From contig CAWFZT010000012.1 in the NCBI GenBank assembly GCA_963820415.1, forward strand, positions 248,001 through 312,000: a stretch of 64,000 nucleotides of DNA, read 5' to 3'. Positions 8,188 to 17,023 of this stretch are shown one piece after another (positions within the stretch are counted from its first letter, which is position 1; each line of letters opens with the position of its first letter). Below the pieces are notes generated by a model. The model was not told where the DNA came from and did not search any database. It saw only the letters and a program-made list of their open reading frames with translations. This DNA comes from CAWFZT01 sp963820415. Its GTDB lineage: Bacteria; Chloroflexota; Anaerolineae; Anaerolineales; Anaerolineaceae. Made by a program: the position numbers and the translations under genes.

Positions 8188-9087
8188 ATGTTCAAGAAAA
8201 TTTCTTTTACGGTTGGTAAACTTCTGTTGTGCGCTTTCGCTTTTTTCTTTGGCAGTTTCCTGGGAGATGTGCTGTGCGGGGTAGCTGGGCTCCCGCTCCC
8301 CGCAATGCCAGCCGGTTCAAACACCGCTGCCGTACAGACTGCCCTGATGTTTGCGAGCCTGTTGGTGGCTATTTGCCTGGCACTCTTATCAACCCACCTG
8401 GCAGGAAATTTCACCTTACGCTGGTTGAGCCTGGCTGCGCTGGTGTGGCTGGCTTACGGGGTCAATACTTACCTTGAGGCAAGCATTTTCACCACTTATG
8501 GCGCAGCTTCATTGATCAACATGATCTCGAGCTTGCCGGCTGGACTTCTGGGCGGAGCGGTGGCAGCCTGGCTATTTGCCCAGCCTGGGAAACCTGAACC
8601 ATTCCAGGCGATTGCCGGGTCTTTTTTCCGGCAATACCGGAGTGTGGGCTGGGTTTGGCGCTCTCTGGTTGCCATCGTTGCTTTTCCGGTTATCTACTTT
8701 TTCTTTGGCTCATTGATATCCCCTATTGTGCTGCCTTATTACCAGCAACAGGGTGGTGCCCTGATGATCCCCGGCCTGGGGACGCTTCTGCCGGTTTTGT
8801 TCTTACGCAGCGTTATTTTCCTGGTTTCGTGTTTCATGATACTGGCTGCCTGGCAGAAAACTCGCCTGTCTCTGGCGCTCTGGCTGGGTGTGGCGATGTT
8901 CATGCTCGTGGGCGGGATTGGGCTGCTGGTTGGTTCCTTTCTGCCTGCCGTGCTGCGAGTGGTGCACAGCTTCGAGATCCTGGCGGATTCGCTGTGTTAT
9001 ACTGCCGTGCTGGCGCTGCTGTTCCGCTCTGCAAAGGTGGAACCACAGAGGCTCGCAGATAAACCCAGAGAGAAGAGGTCTCTATGA
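8188..9087 (+). CDS. Polytopic membrane protein, unknown function
   Basis: 299 residues and about eight hydrophobic segments covering nearly all of the length, ending in a short Arg/Lys-rich cytoplasmic tail. I do not recognise a family. The start at ATG 8188 is favoured over an upstream in-frame ATG because AAAGGAGA precedes it by seven bases. It diverges from the sensor kinase, with an inverted repeat and repeated GTAC words in the gap, so regulation by that two-component system is plausible. Glycines and small residues inside the helices suggest a transporter or sensor rather than a simple anchor, but no substrate motif is visible. Confidence 0.7.
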   Translation: MFKKISFTVGKLLLCAFAFFFGSFLGDVLCGVAGLPLPAMPAGSNTAAVQTALMFASLLVAICLALLSTHLAGNFTLRWLSLAALVWLAYGVNTYLEASIFTTYGAASLINMISSLPAGLLGGAVAAWLFAQPGKPEPFQAIAGSFFRQYRSVGWVWRSLVAIVAFPVIYFFFGSLISPIVLPYYQQQGGALMIPGLGTLLPVLFLRSVIFLVSCFMILAAWQKTRLSLALWLGVAMFMLVGGIGLLVGSFLPAVLRVVHSFEILADSLCYTAVLALLFRSAKVEPQRLADKPREKRSL

Positions 9088-9179
9088 GCTTTGAAGAGGG
9101 CGGAGCAGGCTGGCCGGGGTTGCGGTATGATTGAATGCATCTCAGGGAACCAATCTAGGATGGCGGTTGTCTATCATCC

Positions 9180-10157
9180 ATGAAATCTTTCAAACACATT
9201 CTGTCTTTGGTGGTGTTTTTAGGCCTGGCCAGCGCTTGTAGCGCGCCAGCACCTCTGGGCGCAACTGCCACGGCTGCCCTTCCGACTGCGCATCCGCAGC
9301 CATCCGCCAGCGCGGCGCCAACTGAAACCCCGCTTTCCACCCTTACCAGCGCGCCTCGTGAAACAGCGATACCGTCGGCTGCTACCCTTAGCGCGGATAC
9401 ACTGAGGAACATGGAATTCAAGCTGCCAGTCAGCCAGAAGACCGTCAAGCTGCTAGATGGACGTTATGAAGCCGGGTCAGGAGCAGATTACCTGCTGATC
9501 AGCATGGCCGATACGATGGCTTTTGGGAACATCAATGGGGACGGTCTGGACGATGCGGCGGTGATCCTGGGTGAAAATATGGGCGGGAGCGGTATGTTCG
9601 AGTCGCTGGTCGTGGTATTCAACCAGGGTGGTGTTCCCGCCCAATGGGCAGTTACCCAGATCGGCGACCGGGTGAAAGTCAATGCAGTTGCCATCCAGGA
9701 CCACCAGGTTGTGCTGGATATGCTCGTAGCAGGCCCGAACGATCCGATGTGCTGCCCATCCCTGGCAGAAACGCAGACGTATCGCTTGACGAAAGGCGGT
9801 TTGTTCCTGACCGGGCTGACCTCTAAAACCCCCAAGGGTGAGCTGCGCTCGATAAAAATTGAAAGCCCGGCCAATTTTTCCGAGGCAGGCGCCTCGGTTG
9901 AAGTCAAGGGCAGCCTCAGCATTGTGCCGTTCGAAAATATCCTGGCGTACTTCATCCAGGACGACATGCACCATACCATCGACCAGGGATCGATCCAGGT
10001 CAAAGCAGGCGGTCTGGGCGGGCCGGCAACCTTTTACCCTACCATCGATCTTTCGAAGTCATCTCCCGGTATGATCATCCACCTGTCTTTCCAGGACGTC
10101 AGCGCGGCGGATGGCTCGATCCTGGCGCTGGGATCGGTCGAGTTGCTGCGTAAATAG
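9180..10157 (+). CDS. Lipoprotein with C-terminal Gmad2-like immunoglobulin domain
   Basis: 325 residues. A lipoprotein signal (LGLASACSAP, Cys about residue 20) is followed by an Ala/Thr/Pro-rich linker to about residue 70. The middle part has FGNINGDGLDDAAV, an FG-GAP-like calcium-loop signature, and the C-terminal 100 residues (from IKIESPANFSEAGASVEVKG to LALGSVELL) fit the Gmad2 fold found in exported Gram-positive and Chloroflexota proteins. It is therefore a surface-exposed, lipid-anchored protein; the role is unknown. A weak hairpin (10156-10183) begins at the stop codon and may terminate the message. Confidence 0.75.
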   Translation: MKSFKHILSLVVFLGLASACSAPAPLGATATAALPTAHPQPSASAAPTETPLSTLTSAPRETAIPSAATLSADTLRNMEFKLPVSQKTVKLLDGRYEAGSGADYLLISMADTMAFGNINGDGLDDAAVILGENMGGSGMFESLVVVFNQGGVPAQWAVTQIGDRVKVNAVAIQDHQVVLDMLVAGPNDPMCCPSLAETQTYRLTKGGLFLTGLTSKTPKGELRSIKIESPANFSEAGASVEVKGSLSIVPFENILAYFIQDDMHHTIDQGSIQVKAGGLGGPATFYPTIDLSKSSPGMIIHLSFQDVSAADGSILALGSVELLRK

Positions 10158-10398
10158 GATGCCGAATGAAAATCGAGCATCCTCTGATGGTCGAATTGAT
10201 CGACTGACAGGGCAATATCCGGATCGTTATCCCTACAATACATCGGCAGGGTCGATTGCATGCGACGTGGAATATCTCCTCAACCAGTAATCCAATGTCA
10301 ACGAGCTTCTTAGCGAGTGACGCCCTTGGCCTGTCAGACGCTCGGCAGAGCACACCCCTTCGGGTGCACCTGAAGAGGTGCCCGAATGGGTGAGGGGT

Positions 10399-10453
10399 GA
10401 GCAATCTCATGGTCAACGCGGAGATTGCTTCGCCGAAGACGGCTCGCAATGAC
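10399..10453. repeat. Intergenic GCAATCTC / CATTGCGAG-type repeat
   Basis: GCAATCTC (10401-10408) and GAGATTGC (10421-10428) form an inverted repeat followed by CTTCGCCGAAGACGGCTCGCAATGAC. This resembles the widespread intergenic GAGATTGCTTCG...CTCGCAATGAC repeat known from many bacterial genomes. The rest of the 326-bp gap (10158-10483) holds no gene that I can support. Confidence 0.55.
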
Positions 10454-10483
10454 AAAGGCTGAAGACGTCTTGCATTGACAGGA

Positions 10484-11641
10484 TCACCGCAATAAGAAAA
10501 TACGCAGCAGCCCGAGCAGGGCGCCGCCGGTGATCAGCCAGGTGGTATTGGTGTGGCAGCGGAAGAGCAGCCCCAGGCTGACCAGCGCAATGGCAATCGT
10601 AATGGGGTCTACCAGGGCGGTGGCGGCGAGCTGAAGGGTGACCCCCAGCATTAATCCCAGCGAGGCGACGTTGACGCCATCCAGGAAAGCCGAGGCCCAG
10701 GCTGAATTGCGCACGTAGGGAATGAACAGGCTGCTGATGGCAACAAATATGAAAGAAGGCATGAAAATCCCCAGGGTGGCCAGCAGCGCTCCCGGTACTC
10801 CGCCCAACAGGTAGCCGATGAAGGTGGCCGTAGTGAACACCGGTCCAGGGGTCACCTGGCCGACCGCGATGGCGTCGATCAACTGCCGGTCGGTCAGCCA
10901 GCCAAGGCGGGTGACGAAGTCGGCGCGCAAGAAAGCCAGCAGGACATAGCCGCTTCCATACAATACCGCCCCGATCTTGAGAAAATTGAGGAACAGCAGT
11001 AACAGGCTGAAGGGAGCAGCAGCGGCAGCCAGGCTTACGCCGGAGAGAGGTAATAACACGGCGGAGACTTTTAGAGTCTTGAGACGATGCAGGTTTTCTC
11101 CTACTATCACGAGCAGACCCGCCGCCAGCAGCAGGACCAGGATGTTGATATGTAAGAAATACAGGCCAAGCACGGCCAGTCCTGCTGCGCCGGTCAGCCA
11201 GCCCTTGACTGCCTTGCGACCCAGGCCCCACAGCGCCTGGGCAACTACCGCGATTACCACTGGTAGGACGCCGTAGAGAATGCCGCTGGCGGCCGGGGTG
11301 GAGCCGTAACGAACGTAAGCCCAGGCCAGCCCCAGGACAATCAACATGGCGGGAGAGATAAAACACACCCCAGCCAATACCAGGCCGGCCCAACCGACCC
11401 TGCGGAAGCCCAGGTAGATGGCCAACTCGGTCGAAGTTGGGCCCGGGATGAAGTTGGCGGCTCCGAGGAGATCGAGAAAACCCTGTTCGTCGATCCATTT
11501 GCGCCGCTTTACCACCTCTTCGCGGATAATGGCAATGTGCGCCGCCGGTCCGCCAAAGGCGGTCAGGCCCAGGCGCAGGAAAAATACCGCCACCTCGACC
11601 AGGCGGCTGCGCACAGACGGCGGAGCAGATGAAGTATCCAT
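10484..11641 (-). CDS. chrA: Chromate transporter, two-domain CHR family
   Basis: 385-residue membrane protein of the long-chain CHR family. The two halves repeat the same fold: the N-terminal half has FLRLGLTAFGGPAAHIAIIR and ANFIPGPTSTELAIYLGFR, and the C-terminal half has FLKIGAVLYGSGYVLLAFL and VGQVTPGPVFTTATFIGYL. About ten to twelve helices are visible. The family exports chromate, probably by proton or sulfate exchange, although many environmental members have not been tested. It stands alone on the minus strand, divergent from a CDF metal exporter, with a palindromic repeat between them; the pair may form a small metal-resistance island. Confidence 0.9.
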   Translation of the reverse strand: MDTSSAPPSVRSRLVEVAVFFLRLGLTAFGGPAAHIAIIREEVVKRRKWIDEQGFLDLLGAANFIPGPTSTELAIYLGFRRVGWAGLVLAGVCFISPAMLIVLGLAWAYVRYGSTPAASGILYGVLPVVIAVVAQALWGLGRKAVKGWLTGAAGLAVLGLYFLHINILVLLLAAGLLVIVGENLHRLKTLKVSAVLLPLSGVSLAAAAAPFSLLLLFLNFLKIGAVLYGSGYVLLAFLRADFVTRLGWLTDRQLIDAIAVGQVTPGPVFTTATFIGYLLGGVPGALLATLGIFMPSFIFVAISSLFIPYVRNSAWASAFLDGVNVASLGLMLGVTLQLAATALVDPITIAIALVSLGLLFRCHTNTTWLITGGALLGLLRIFLLR

Positions 11642-11679
11642 CTTTGACCAGTATTATACTCATTTCGACGCCCGTGAAA

Positions 11680-11741
11680 GAATTCAGATTTTGGGATGTG
11701 AGCATGCGTACCTACGTTCACATCCCAAAAACTGATGATTC
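11680..11741. repeat. Dispersed palindrome family, copy B
   Basis: Perfect 13-bp arms TTTTGGGATGTGA (11689-11701) and TCACATCCCAAAA (11718-11730), extended less perfectly outward with GAATTCAGA and TGATGATTC. It lies between the divergent chrA and CDF genes. The GAATTCAGATTTTGG arm is shared with copy A. Confidence 0.7.
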
Positions 11742-11788
11742 AACAATCTGCCTGTTTTCACTGCAGCCTGTGTGGTAAGATTTCTTCC

Positions 11789-12718
11789 ATGCATACACAC
11801 ATCAACAGCGCTATTGAAAAACGCTTCGTCATTTCAATCGTACTAACCGTGCTGATCCTGGTGGCGGAAGTAATCGGCGGATTATGGACGGGCAGCTTGG
11901 CGCTGCTTTCGGATGCAGCGCATGTCTTCATGGACGTTTTTGCACTGGCCTTGAGCTACCTGGCCTTGCGCCTATCTGCCCTGCCGGCGGATGATCGGCA
12001 TACCTATGGCTATCACCGCCTGGAAGTGCTGGCGGCGTTGTTCAACGGGGTATCTTTGTTGGCGATCTCTGCGGGTATTTTTTGGGAGGCATACCAGCGC
12101 TGGCAGGCGCCCGTGCGCGTGCATAGTGTCGAGTTGCTGGTTATCGCCTCCCTTGGCTTGGCGGTCAATCTGGTGGTGGCTTTTGTCCTGGGACGGCATA
12201 GCCATGGAGTGGAGCAGGCCAAAGAAAAAGAGGATCTCAACCTGCACAGCGCTTACCTTCACGTGATCGGCGATGCAATTTCTTCGGTAGGTGTCATCCT
12301 GGCGGCAGTAGTGATCACCTTGACCGGTTGGGAGTGGATGGATGCGCTGGTCAGCGTGTTAATCGGGGGACTGATCCTGTTCAGCAGTTACCGGGTGATG
12401 CGCAGCTCACTGCACATCCTGATCGAAGGGGTGCCGGTGGGCATGTCGATCCAGGGCGTGGCTGAAGTGATCAGCCAGGTGCCTGGTGTGCAGGAATTGC
12501 ATGACCTGCACGTGTGGAGCATCTGCTCGGGAAACGTCGCATTGAGCGCCCACCTAGTTTTGAACGACGTGGGTTTGCGGGGGACGCGTGTCCTGATGAC
12601 GCAGGTCAAGCAGCAGTTGATAAGCAAATTCGCTATTGAGCACACTACCATCCAGCTAGATGAAGAGGATTGCTTGCAAGGCGAACAAAACTGTGGGGGA
12701 GTGCAGGCAGTTTCGTAA
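11789..12718 (+). CDS. Cation diffusion facilitator (CzcD/ZitB-type zinc or divalent metal exporter)
   Basis: 309 residues. Six helices, with the metal-site motifs SDAAHVFMDVFALALS in helix II and HVIGDAISSVGVIL in helix V, giving the two His/Asp pairs of zinc-type CDF exporters. A His-containing loop (GRHSHGVEQAKE) lies between helices IV and V, and the C-terminal cytoplasmic ferredoxin-like domain ends in DCLQGEQNCGG, whose cysteines may bind metal. These proteins export Zn2+ (also Co2+, Cd2+) against protons. I chose the ATG at 11789 (MHTHINSAIEKRF), matching the usual N-terminus; the longer frame from 11735 adds 18 unlikely residues. Confidence 0.92.
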   Translation: MHTHINSAIEKRFVISIVLTVLILVAEVIGGLWTGSLALLSDAAHVFMDVFALALSYLALRLSALPADDRHTYGYHRLEVLAALFNGVSLLAISAGIFWEAYQRWQAPVRVHSVELLVIASLGLAVNLVVAFVLGRHSHGVEQAKEKEDLNLHSAYLHVIGDAISSVGVILAAVVITLTGWEWMDALVSVLIGGLILFSSYRVMRSSLHILIEGVPVGMSIQGVAEVISQVPGVQELHDLHVWSICSGNVALSAHLVLNDVGLRGTRVLMTQVKQQLISKFAIEHTTIQLDEEDCLQGEQNCGGVQAVS

Positions 12719-12781
12719 AACTGGAGAGTATGCTACACTAATAGAGTTGTTCTTAATCCTATGCCGTAGGACCTTCCCGTT

Positions 12782-13486
12782 ATGAAAAATGTTATTTGGA
12801 ATATCCTGGCTGTCCTGGGGTTGTTGGCGGTCGTCGCCTTAGCATTTGTTTTTCAGAAGATCTATTCCAACCCAAATTCGGCTCTCAATCCCTTCCCGCC
12901 GCCGACCGTGCCTGCCAACGTGGTGATCCCAACCGGCACGATAACGCCGATCCATTTGCCGGCGACCTGGACGCCCAAACCGGCGGCGCCGACCGATTCC
13001 CTGGTCTCGGTGACCCCAATCCCCAGTATCACCAATTTCAAACTGATTACAGGTACCTTCACCCCCACGCCTTCTGAGACTTCTCCAGCCCTGGTGAGCA
13101 GGCCGAGTGATACACTCAACGGAAACAAATACTCTTGTGAAATTTCGGTTGACAAACCGTTGGACGGCAGTCTGGTCGACTACGGCAGTAATTTTAATGG
13201 GCAATGGGTAATCAAGAACGAAGGAACGGAAACTTGGGACCATACCCAGGTCCAGGCGCGCTATATTACCGGGACAAAATTACAGACCAAGAAAGACTTC
13301 GTGAATCTGCCGCGCGACGTAAACCCGGGCAGTAGCGTAGGCTTATCGCTCGACATGACCGTCCCTTCGGATGTGGGCACCTATTATGCCACCTGGGGGC
13401 TGATGGAAGGCAATAGCGTCATCTGCCGGTGGACCTTTGCCATCCGAATACCTAAGCCTCCGCCCTCGCCCACACCTACCCAATAA
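12782..13486 (+). CDS. Membrane-anchored protein with NBR1-type Ig-like domain
   Basis: 234 residues. One N-terminal helix (about residues 5-26) anchors a Thr/Pro-rich stalk and then a domain of about 100 residues starting at YSCEISVDKPLDGSLVDYG. The run FNGQWVIKNEGTETWDHTQV and the later VPSDVGTYYATWGL match the Ig-like NBR1 domain, first named in a eukaryotic autophagy receptor and frequent in extracellular Chloroflexota proteins. It would display the domain outside the cell. A likely extended -10 (TGCTACACT) lies near 12731. The stop codon is only six bases from that of the converging PPK2 gene. Confidence 0.8.
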   Translation: MKNVIWNILAVLGLLAVVALAFVFQKIYSNPNSALNPFPPPTVPANVVIPTGTITPIHLPATWTPKPAAPTDSLVSVTPIPSITNFKLITGTFTPTPSETSPALVSRPSDTLNGNKYSCEISVDKPLDGSLVDYGSNFNGQWVIKNEGTETWDHTQVQARYITGTKLQTKKDFVNLPRDVNPGSSVGLSLDMTVPSDVGTYYATWGLMEGNSVICRWTFAIRIPKPPPSPTPTQ

Positions 13487-13492
13487 CAAAGT

Positions 13493-14311
13493 TTATTTTT
13501 CAGCCAACAGACCAGCGCGGAACTGCTCCACGTCTTCAGCAGGCTCGGGATAGTGCATGTCCAACCCTTCCAGACCCTTGACCAGCACGCTGGCTACCAC
13601 CAGATCGCGGTACCAGTTGTGGTTGGATGGCACGATGTACCAGGGGGCGATGGCAGTGCTGGTTTCATTGAGCAAATCCTGATAGGCCAGCATATATTGG
13701 TCCCATAATTTGCGCTCGCTCAGATCGGCTGAGCTGAATTTCCAGCGTTTCTCAGGCATGTCGATGCGCTCGAGCAGGCGCTTTTTCTGCTCGTCCCGGG
13801 TGATGTTCAGGAAGAATTTGAGGATGGTCACACCTTCATCGACCAGCATGCGCTCGAAATCGCATATTTCCTGATAATGACGTCGCCAGGTCTCGATGGG
13901 TTCCAATGCATGTACCCGCACCACCAGCACCTGTTCGTAGTGGCTGCGGTTAAAGATCACCATCTCACCCTTAGACGGGACCTGGGCGTGGATGCGCCAT
14001 AAATAGTCGTGGTCAGCTTCGATAGGCGTAGGTACCTTGAAGGTGGCCACCCGCACGCCCTCGGGGTTGACGCCTTCAAACACCCGGCGGATAATGCCAT
14101 CCTTACCGGCCGTGTCCATGGCCTGAAGGACGACCAGAACTTTGTGCTTATGCTCTGCATAGAGCACATCCTGCCGTTGGTCGAGCTCCTGAGTGAGCGC
14201 CTGGAGCTTGGCCAGGCCGTCTTCTTTGCTGCCATCGAAGGCGCTCTTGTCGTCCGGGTCGAAGTCGGCCAGTTTGATCTTCTGGGTTGGTTTGACACGA
14301 TAGCGATCCAT
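13493..14311 (-). CDS. ppk2: Polyphosphate kinase 2 family phosphotransferase
   Basis: 272 residues, typical one-domain PPK2 length. Walker A is LQAMDTAGKDGIIRRVFEGV, Walker B is IFNRSHYEQVLVVRVH, and the lid region contains RWKFSSADLSERKLWDQYM. Enzymes of this group move phosphate between polyphosphate and nucleoside mono- or diphosphates; the sequence resembles class III/AMP-ADP type members more than the fungal-like ones, but the preference is not certain. AGAGG five bases before the ATG favours 14311 over the GTG two codons upstream. It is the last gene of a leftward cluster, six bases after the GT39-like gene. Confidence 0.9.
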   Translation of the reverse strand: MDRYRVKPTQKIKLADFDPDDKSAFDGSKEDGLAKLQALTQELDQRQDVLYAEHKHKVLVVLQAMDTAGKDGIIRRVFEGVNPEGVRVATFKVPTPIEADHDYLWRIHAQVPSKGEMVIFNRSHYEQVLVVRVHALEPIETWRRHYQEICDFERMLVDEGVTILKFFLNITRDEQKKRLLERIDMPEKRWKFSSADLSERKLWDQYMLAYQDLLNETSTAIAPWYIVPSNHNWYRDLVVASVLVKGLEGLDMHYPEPAEDVEQFRAGLLAEK

Positions 14312-14323
14312 ATTCACCTCTTT

Positions 14324-15871
14324 TTATTTGTCCGGTTTGTAAACGATGGTATCCGCCAGGTTCTGGGCAAAAGAATAATTCGCATCGATAGCACTAAGCT
14401 GCTCATCTGTCCATCGCGCATGCCGAGAATCCCAGTCGGGTGGGTTATAAAGCAAAATGAGAGCGAATTCTTTACGCTTGATCTGCTCGACGAAAGCCTG
14501 CTGGTCCCACAACCCGGCCTGTTCCATCATTTTGAACTCGAAAGGCTGGAAATATAAATTCTTCCCATTCAGCGGCAGCAGCGCCATGTGTTCGTCTGCC
14601 AGGACAAGGCCGTTGGTGGTTTTTACCAGCGTGTTCAGGCGCGCCAGGTCGGTCGATTCGAACAACATGCGGGAAATGTGGAGCGGATAAAATTCCTGGT
14701 GTGACCAGTTGTAGATGGTAGTAACCTGGACTGCCACCAGCATCACCAGCACCGTCCGCCAGAGCCAGTAGTTATTATCCAACCAGGCGACCAGCGCCCC
14801 CACCGCCAGGCTGAGGGCGGCAGAAAATTCAAACAGGTAATTAACATTCGAGCCGTCTTTGCCAATGGTCAGGCCCGACACAACCGCTCCCAACAGGTAA
14901 GGCGCGACCAGCCACCAGGCTGACACCCGCCAGGGTTTAACCGCCCCGGCCAGTGAGAAGGCTGCAGCGCCGACCACCAGGAAGCGCATATTCCTCCAGA
15001 TGGGCGTCGCATAATACTGCACGTTGCTCCATATAAAAGGATTGACGTTGGCGGCAATGATGTTGGTAAAAAAACCTCCCAGGCTGGTTAGGGTTAGCAG
15101 GATAGCCAGTAATAAGCTGGCGCTGGCTACCAGCGCTGCCAGGTGAAGGGCGCGCCGGTGTGGGGCCAGGCGTAATAGCCAGACGAAAGCCGCCAGCGGA
15201 GCAGCCAGGGCGTAGGTTTGGCGGGTAAAGATGGCGGCAGTCAGACAAGCTGCCCCGGCGATCAGCCAGGGCTGGCTGGTAAGGTTGCTTTGAAAGGATT
15301 TAAACAGGGTCTGTTTTGGTCGGGGAGCCGTCTGGTCTAGCGCCTGCCTGGATGAACCGCGCACGATAACGTACAGCCCAGCCCAGCTCAGCGTCAGCGC
15401 CAGGCTGTCGATGCGGTCGAGCGGCGACCATTGGAAAATGTAGGGGATTACCAGCAGCAACAGCCCGCTGGTGGCGCCCGCCAGGTAGCTGCGCGTGATG
15501 GACTGTACGGTCAGTCCGATCAACACTGCAGCCGCCAGGATGCTAAGAATGGAAAGCAATCGCCCGTACCACAAGGCCGGCCCAAAGATCCATAAGAACG
15601 GCACCTGGACAAGTGGGAAAAGCGGGGGATAGTTGGAAATCGTATAAGGAGATTGGTTCAGATTGTTATGATAAATGCTTTGGAAATGCGCCAGGCGCAG
15701 GGTCTGGTCGAGCAGGGGGCCTTCGCCGTAGTCGAGGGTGTAGGGAAAAAACAGCGCTTTCCAATCCTGCTCGAAAAACATCTTGAGCGGGGGCAGCAGG
15801 CAGAAGATGAGGTAAGTTGTGGCAACCGCCAGGGCAAACCTGGGTATCCAGGTTTTGAGGAATTTCCACAT
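14324..15871 (-). CDS. Polytopic membrane protein, GT39/ArnT-like glycosyltransferase
   Basis: 515 residues with about ten helices. The first large extracellular loop carries LDYGEGPLLDQTLRLA, where the acidic Asp-Glu pair sits as in dolichyl-phosphate-mannose-type (GT39/GT83) transferases, followed by YTISNYPPLFPLVQVPFLWI, another loop typical of that superfamily. Such enzymes transfer a sugar from a polyprenyl-phosphate donor outside the membrane. The C-terminal 90 residues form a soluble outer domain ending in DTIVYKPDK. ATG 15871 is preceded by AGGG at good spacing. It is preceded by a hydrolase gene and followed six bases later by ppk2. Confidence 0.75.
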   Translation of the reverse strand: MWKFLKTWIPRFALAVATTYLIFCLLPPLKMFFEQDWKALFFPYTLDYGEGPLLDQTLRLAHFQSIYHNNLNQSPYTISNYPPLFPLVQVPFLWIFGPALWYGRLLSILSILAAAVLIGLTVQSITRSYLAGATSGLLLLVIPYIFQWSPLDRIDSLALTLSWAGLYVIVRGSSRQALDQTAPRPKQTLFKSFQSNLTSQPWLIAGAACLTAAIFTRQTYALAAPLAAFVWLLRLAPHRRALHLAALVASASLLLAILLTLTSLGGFFTNIIAANVNPFIWSNVQYYATPIWRNMRFLVVGAAAFSLAGAVKPWRVSAWWLVAPYLLGAVVSGLTIGKDGSNVNYLFEFSAALSLAVGALVAWLDNNYWLWRTVLVMLVAVQVTTIYNWSHQEFYPLHISRMLFESTDLARLNTLVKTTNGLVLADEHMALLPLNGKNLYFQPFEFKMMEQAGLWDQQAFVEQIKRKEFALILLYNPPDWDSRHARWTDEQLSAIDANYSFAQNLADTIVYKPDK

Positions 15872-15915
15872 CGTTTTCACCCTGCCTTCATCATACCAGC
15901 AAATGTGGGAGAGAT

Positions 15916-16998
15916 TCACAGCCTCAGTTTTTCCTTAAGAAAATCGTAAGCGCGGGCGCCGCTGATTTGGTGGCCGCCATGGAAATAATCTGTTTCGAGC
16001 TGATCGGCGGCCTGAAAGACCTGGTAAACCTGGCGGGCCTTTGCGACGCTTTTTTCCACGGCAAAACGGGGGAAGAATGGATCACGGTCGGCCAATTCGA
16101 CCAGCATGGGGCGCGGGGCGATCAAGCCGGCCAGGTCGTACATTTCACCGAAGCGCGCCAACCCAGGCACGAAATTGCACAAGCAGTGATGCATGGCCAG
16201 AATACTATCTTTGAAGGTGCAGAAATATCCGGAAACCACGCAGGCGCGTATGCGCGTATCGATGCAGGTGGAGAAAAAAGTTGCCATTCCGCCGCCCGAG
16301 ATGCCCATGGCCCCAATCGCCCCGGCCATCACGTCCGGTCGAGTTTGCAGGTAGTCGACCAGGCGTAGGCTGTCGTGGACGCGCAGACCGACCACCGAGC
16401 CGTCCAGGTGGAAGGCCAGTACGGCGGTATGGTTGCAGGTAGAGGCCGGGATTTCCTGGCCCAGCTCGCCATCGATGTAAGAGAAATCAGTCTGGCGCTC
16501 GCCAAAACAGGAGATCTCCGGTGCTGCCACCAGGAAACCCCTGCACACCAGCTCCACGCCAAAGTCCTTGTGGTAACCGCAGGGTTTGCAACGTTCACGT
16601 CCATCCTTGTGCAGGCCGACGATGTCTTTCACACCGTAGCCGTGCCCGTGATAGGCGATCACAGTAGGGAGAGGGCGGTTTCCCAACTTGGGGATCAGCA
16701 GGTAGACCGGCATGAGCAGTTCCGACCCGATCCGCAGGAGGATTTTTTGGCGGATGTATTCGCCTTTGTCGACTTCCTCGATCAACTGCGGGTCAAACGG
16801 GGTCTCTTGCGAGAGCATGTCCTGGAAGCCAATCTGCTGGATCAACGCCTGGCGGGCGGATTTCTGCCAGAGTTCAGCTTCCTGGCGGCTGCAGGCTTTG
16901 AAGCGCAGGGGCGCCTGGGCCGGGTCGTAAAGGCGCCAAAGGCTATGAGCGGGTTGCAGTTCGACGAGTTGGCGGTAATCCAGGATTTTTGTCGACAT
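15916..16998 (-). CDS. Alpha/beta hydrolase (acetyl xylan esterase / Abhydrolase_7-like)
   Basis: 360 residues. The oxyanion-hole segment AYHGHGYG, the nucleophile elbow GISGGG, an Asp in ELADRDPFFPRF and a His in YFHGGHQISG form a complete catalytic set in the correct order. No signal peptide is seen, so it acts in the cytoplasm. The long N-terminal part and the arrangement CFGERQTDFSYIDGELGQE resemble carbohydrate or plant-material esterases of the Abhydrolase_7 group; the true substrate is unknown. GGAG precedes the ATG at 16998. It lies 25 bases after the P1 peptidase and 44 bases before the GT39-like gene, consistent with one transcript. Confidence 0.8.
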   Translation of the reverse strand: MSTKILDYRQLVELQPAHSLWRLYDPAQAPLRFKACSRQEAELWQKSARQALIQQIGFQDMLSQETPFDPQLIEEVDKGEYIRQKILLRIGSELLMPVYLLIPKLGNRPLPTVIAYHGHGYGVKDIVGLHKDGRERCKPCGYHKDFGVELVCRGFLVAAPEISCFGERQTDFSYIDGELGQEIPASTCNHTAVLAFHLDGSVVGLRVHDSLRLVDYLQTRPDVMAGAIGAMGISGGGMATFFSTCIDTRIRACVVSGYFCTFKDSILAMHHCLCNFVPGLARFGEMYDLAGLIAPRPMLVELADRDPFFPRFAVEKSVAKARQVYQVFQAADQLETDYFHGGHQISGARAYDFLKEKLRL

Positions 16999-17023
16999 GG
17001 GTTTTCTCCGGAGACTCCGGTGA

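Noticed and set aside
10413..11705. 430-codon open frame on the same strand as chrA
   Set aside because: It is an out-of-frame shadow of chrA with Arg/Gly/Pro-rich, non-hydrophobic content and ends in a peptide produced by the GCAATCTC-type repeat; chrA explains the region.
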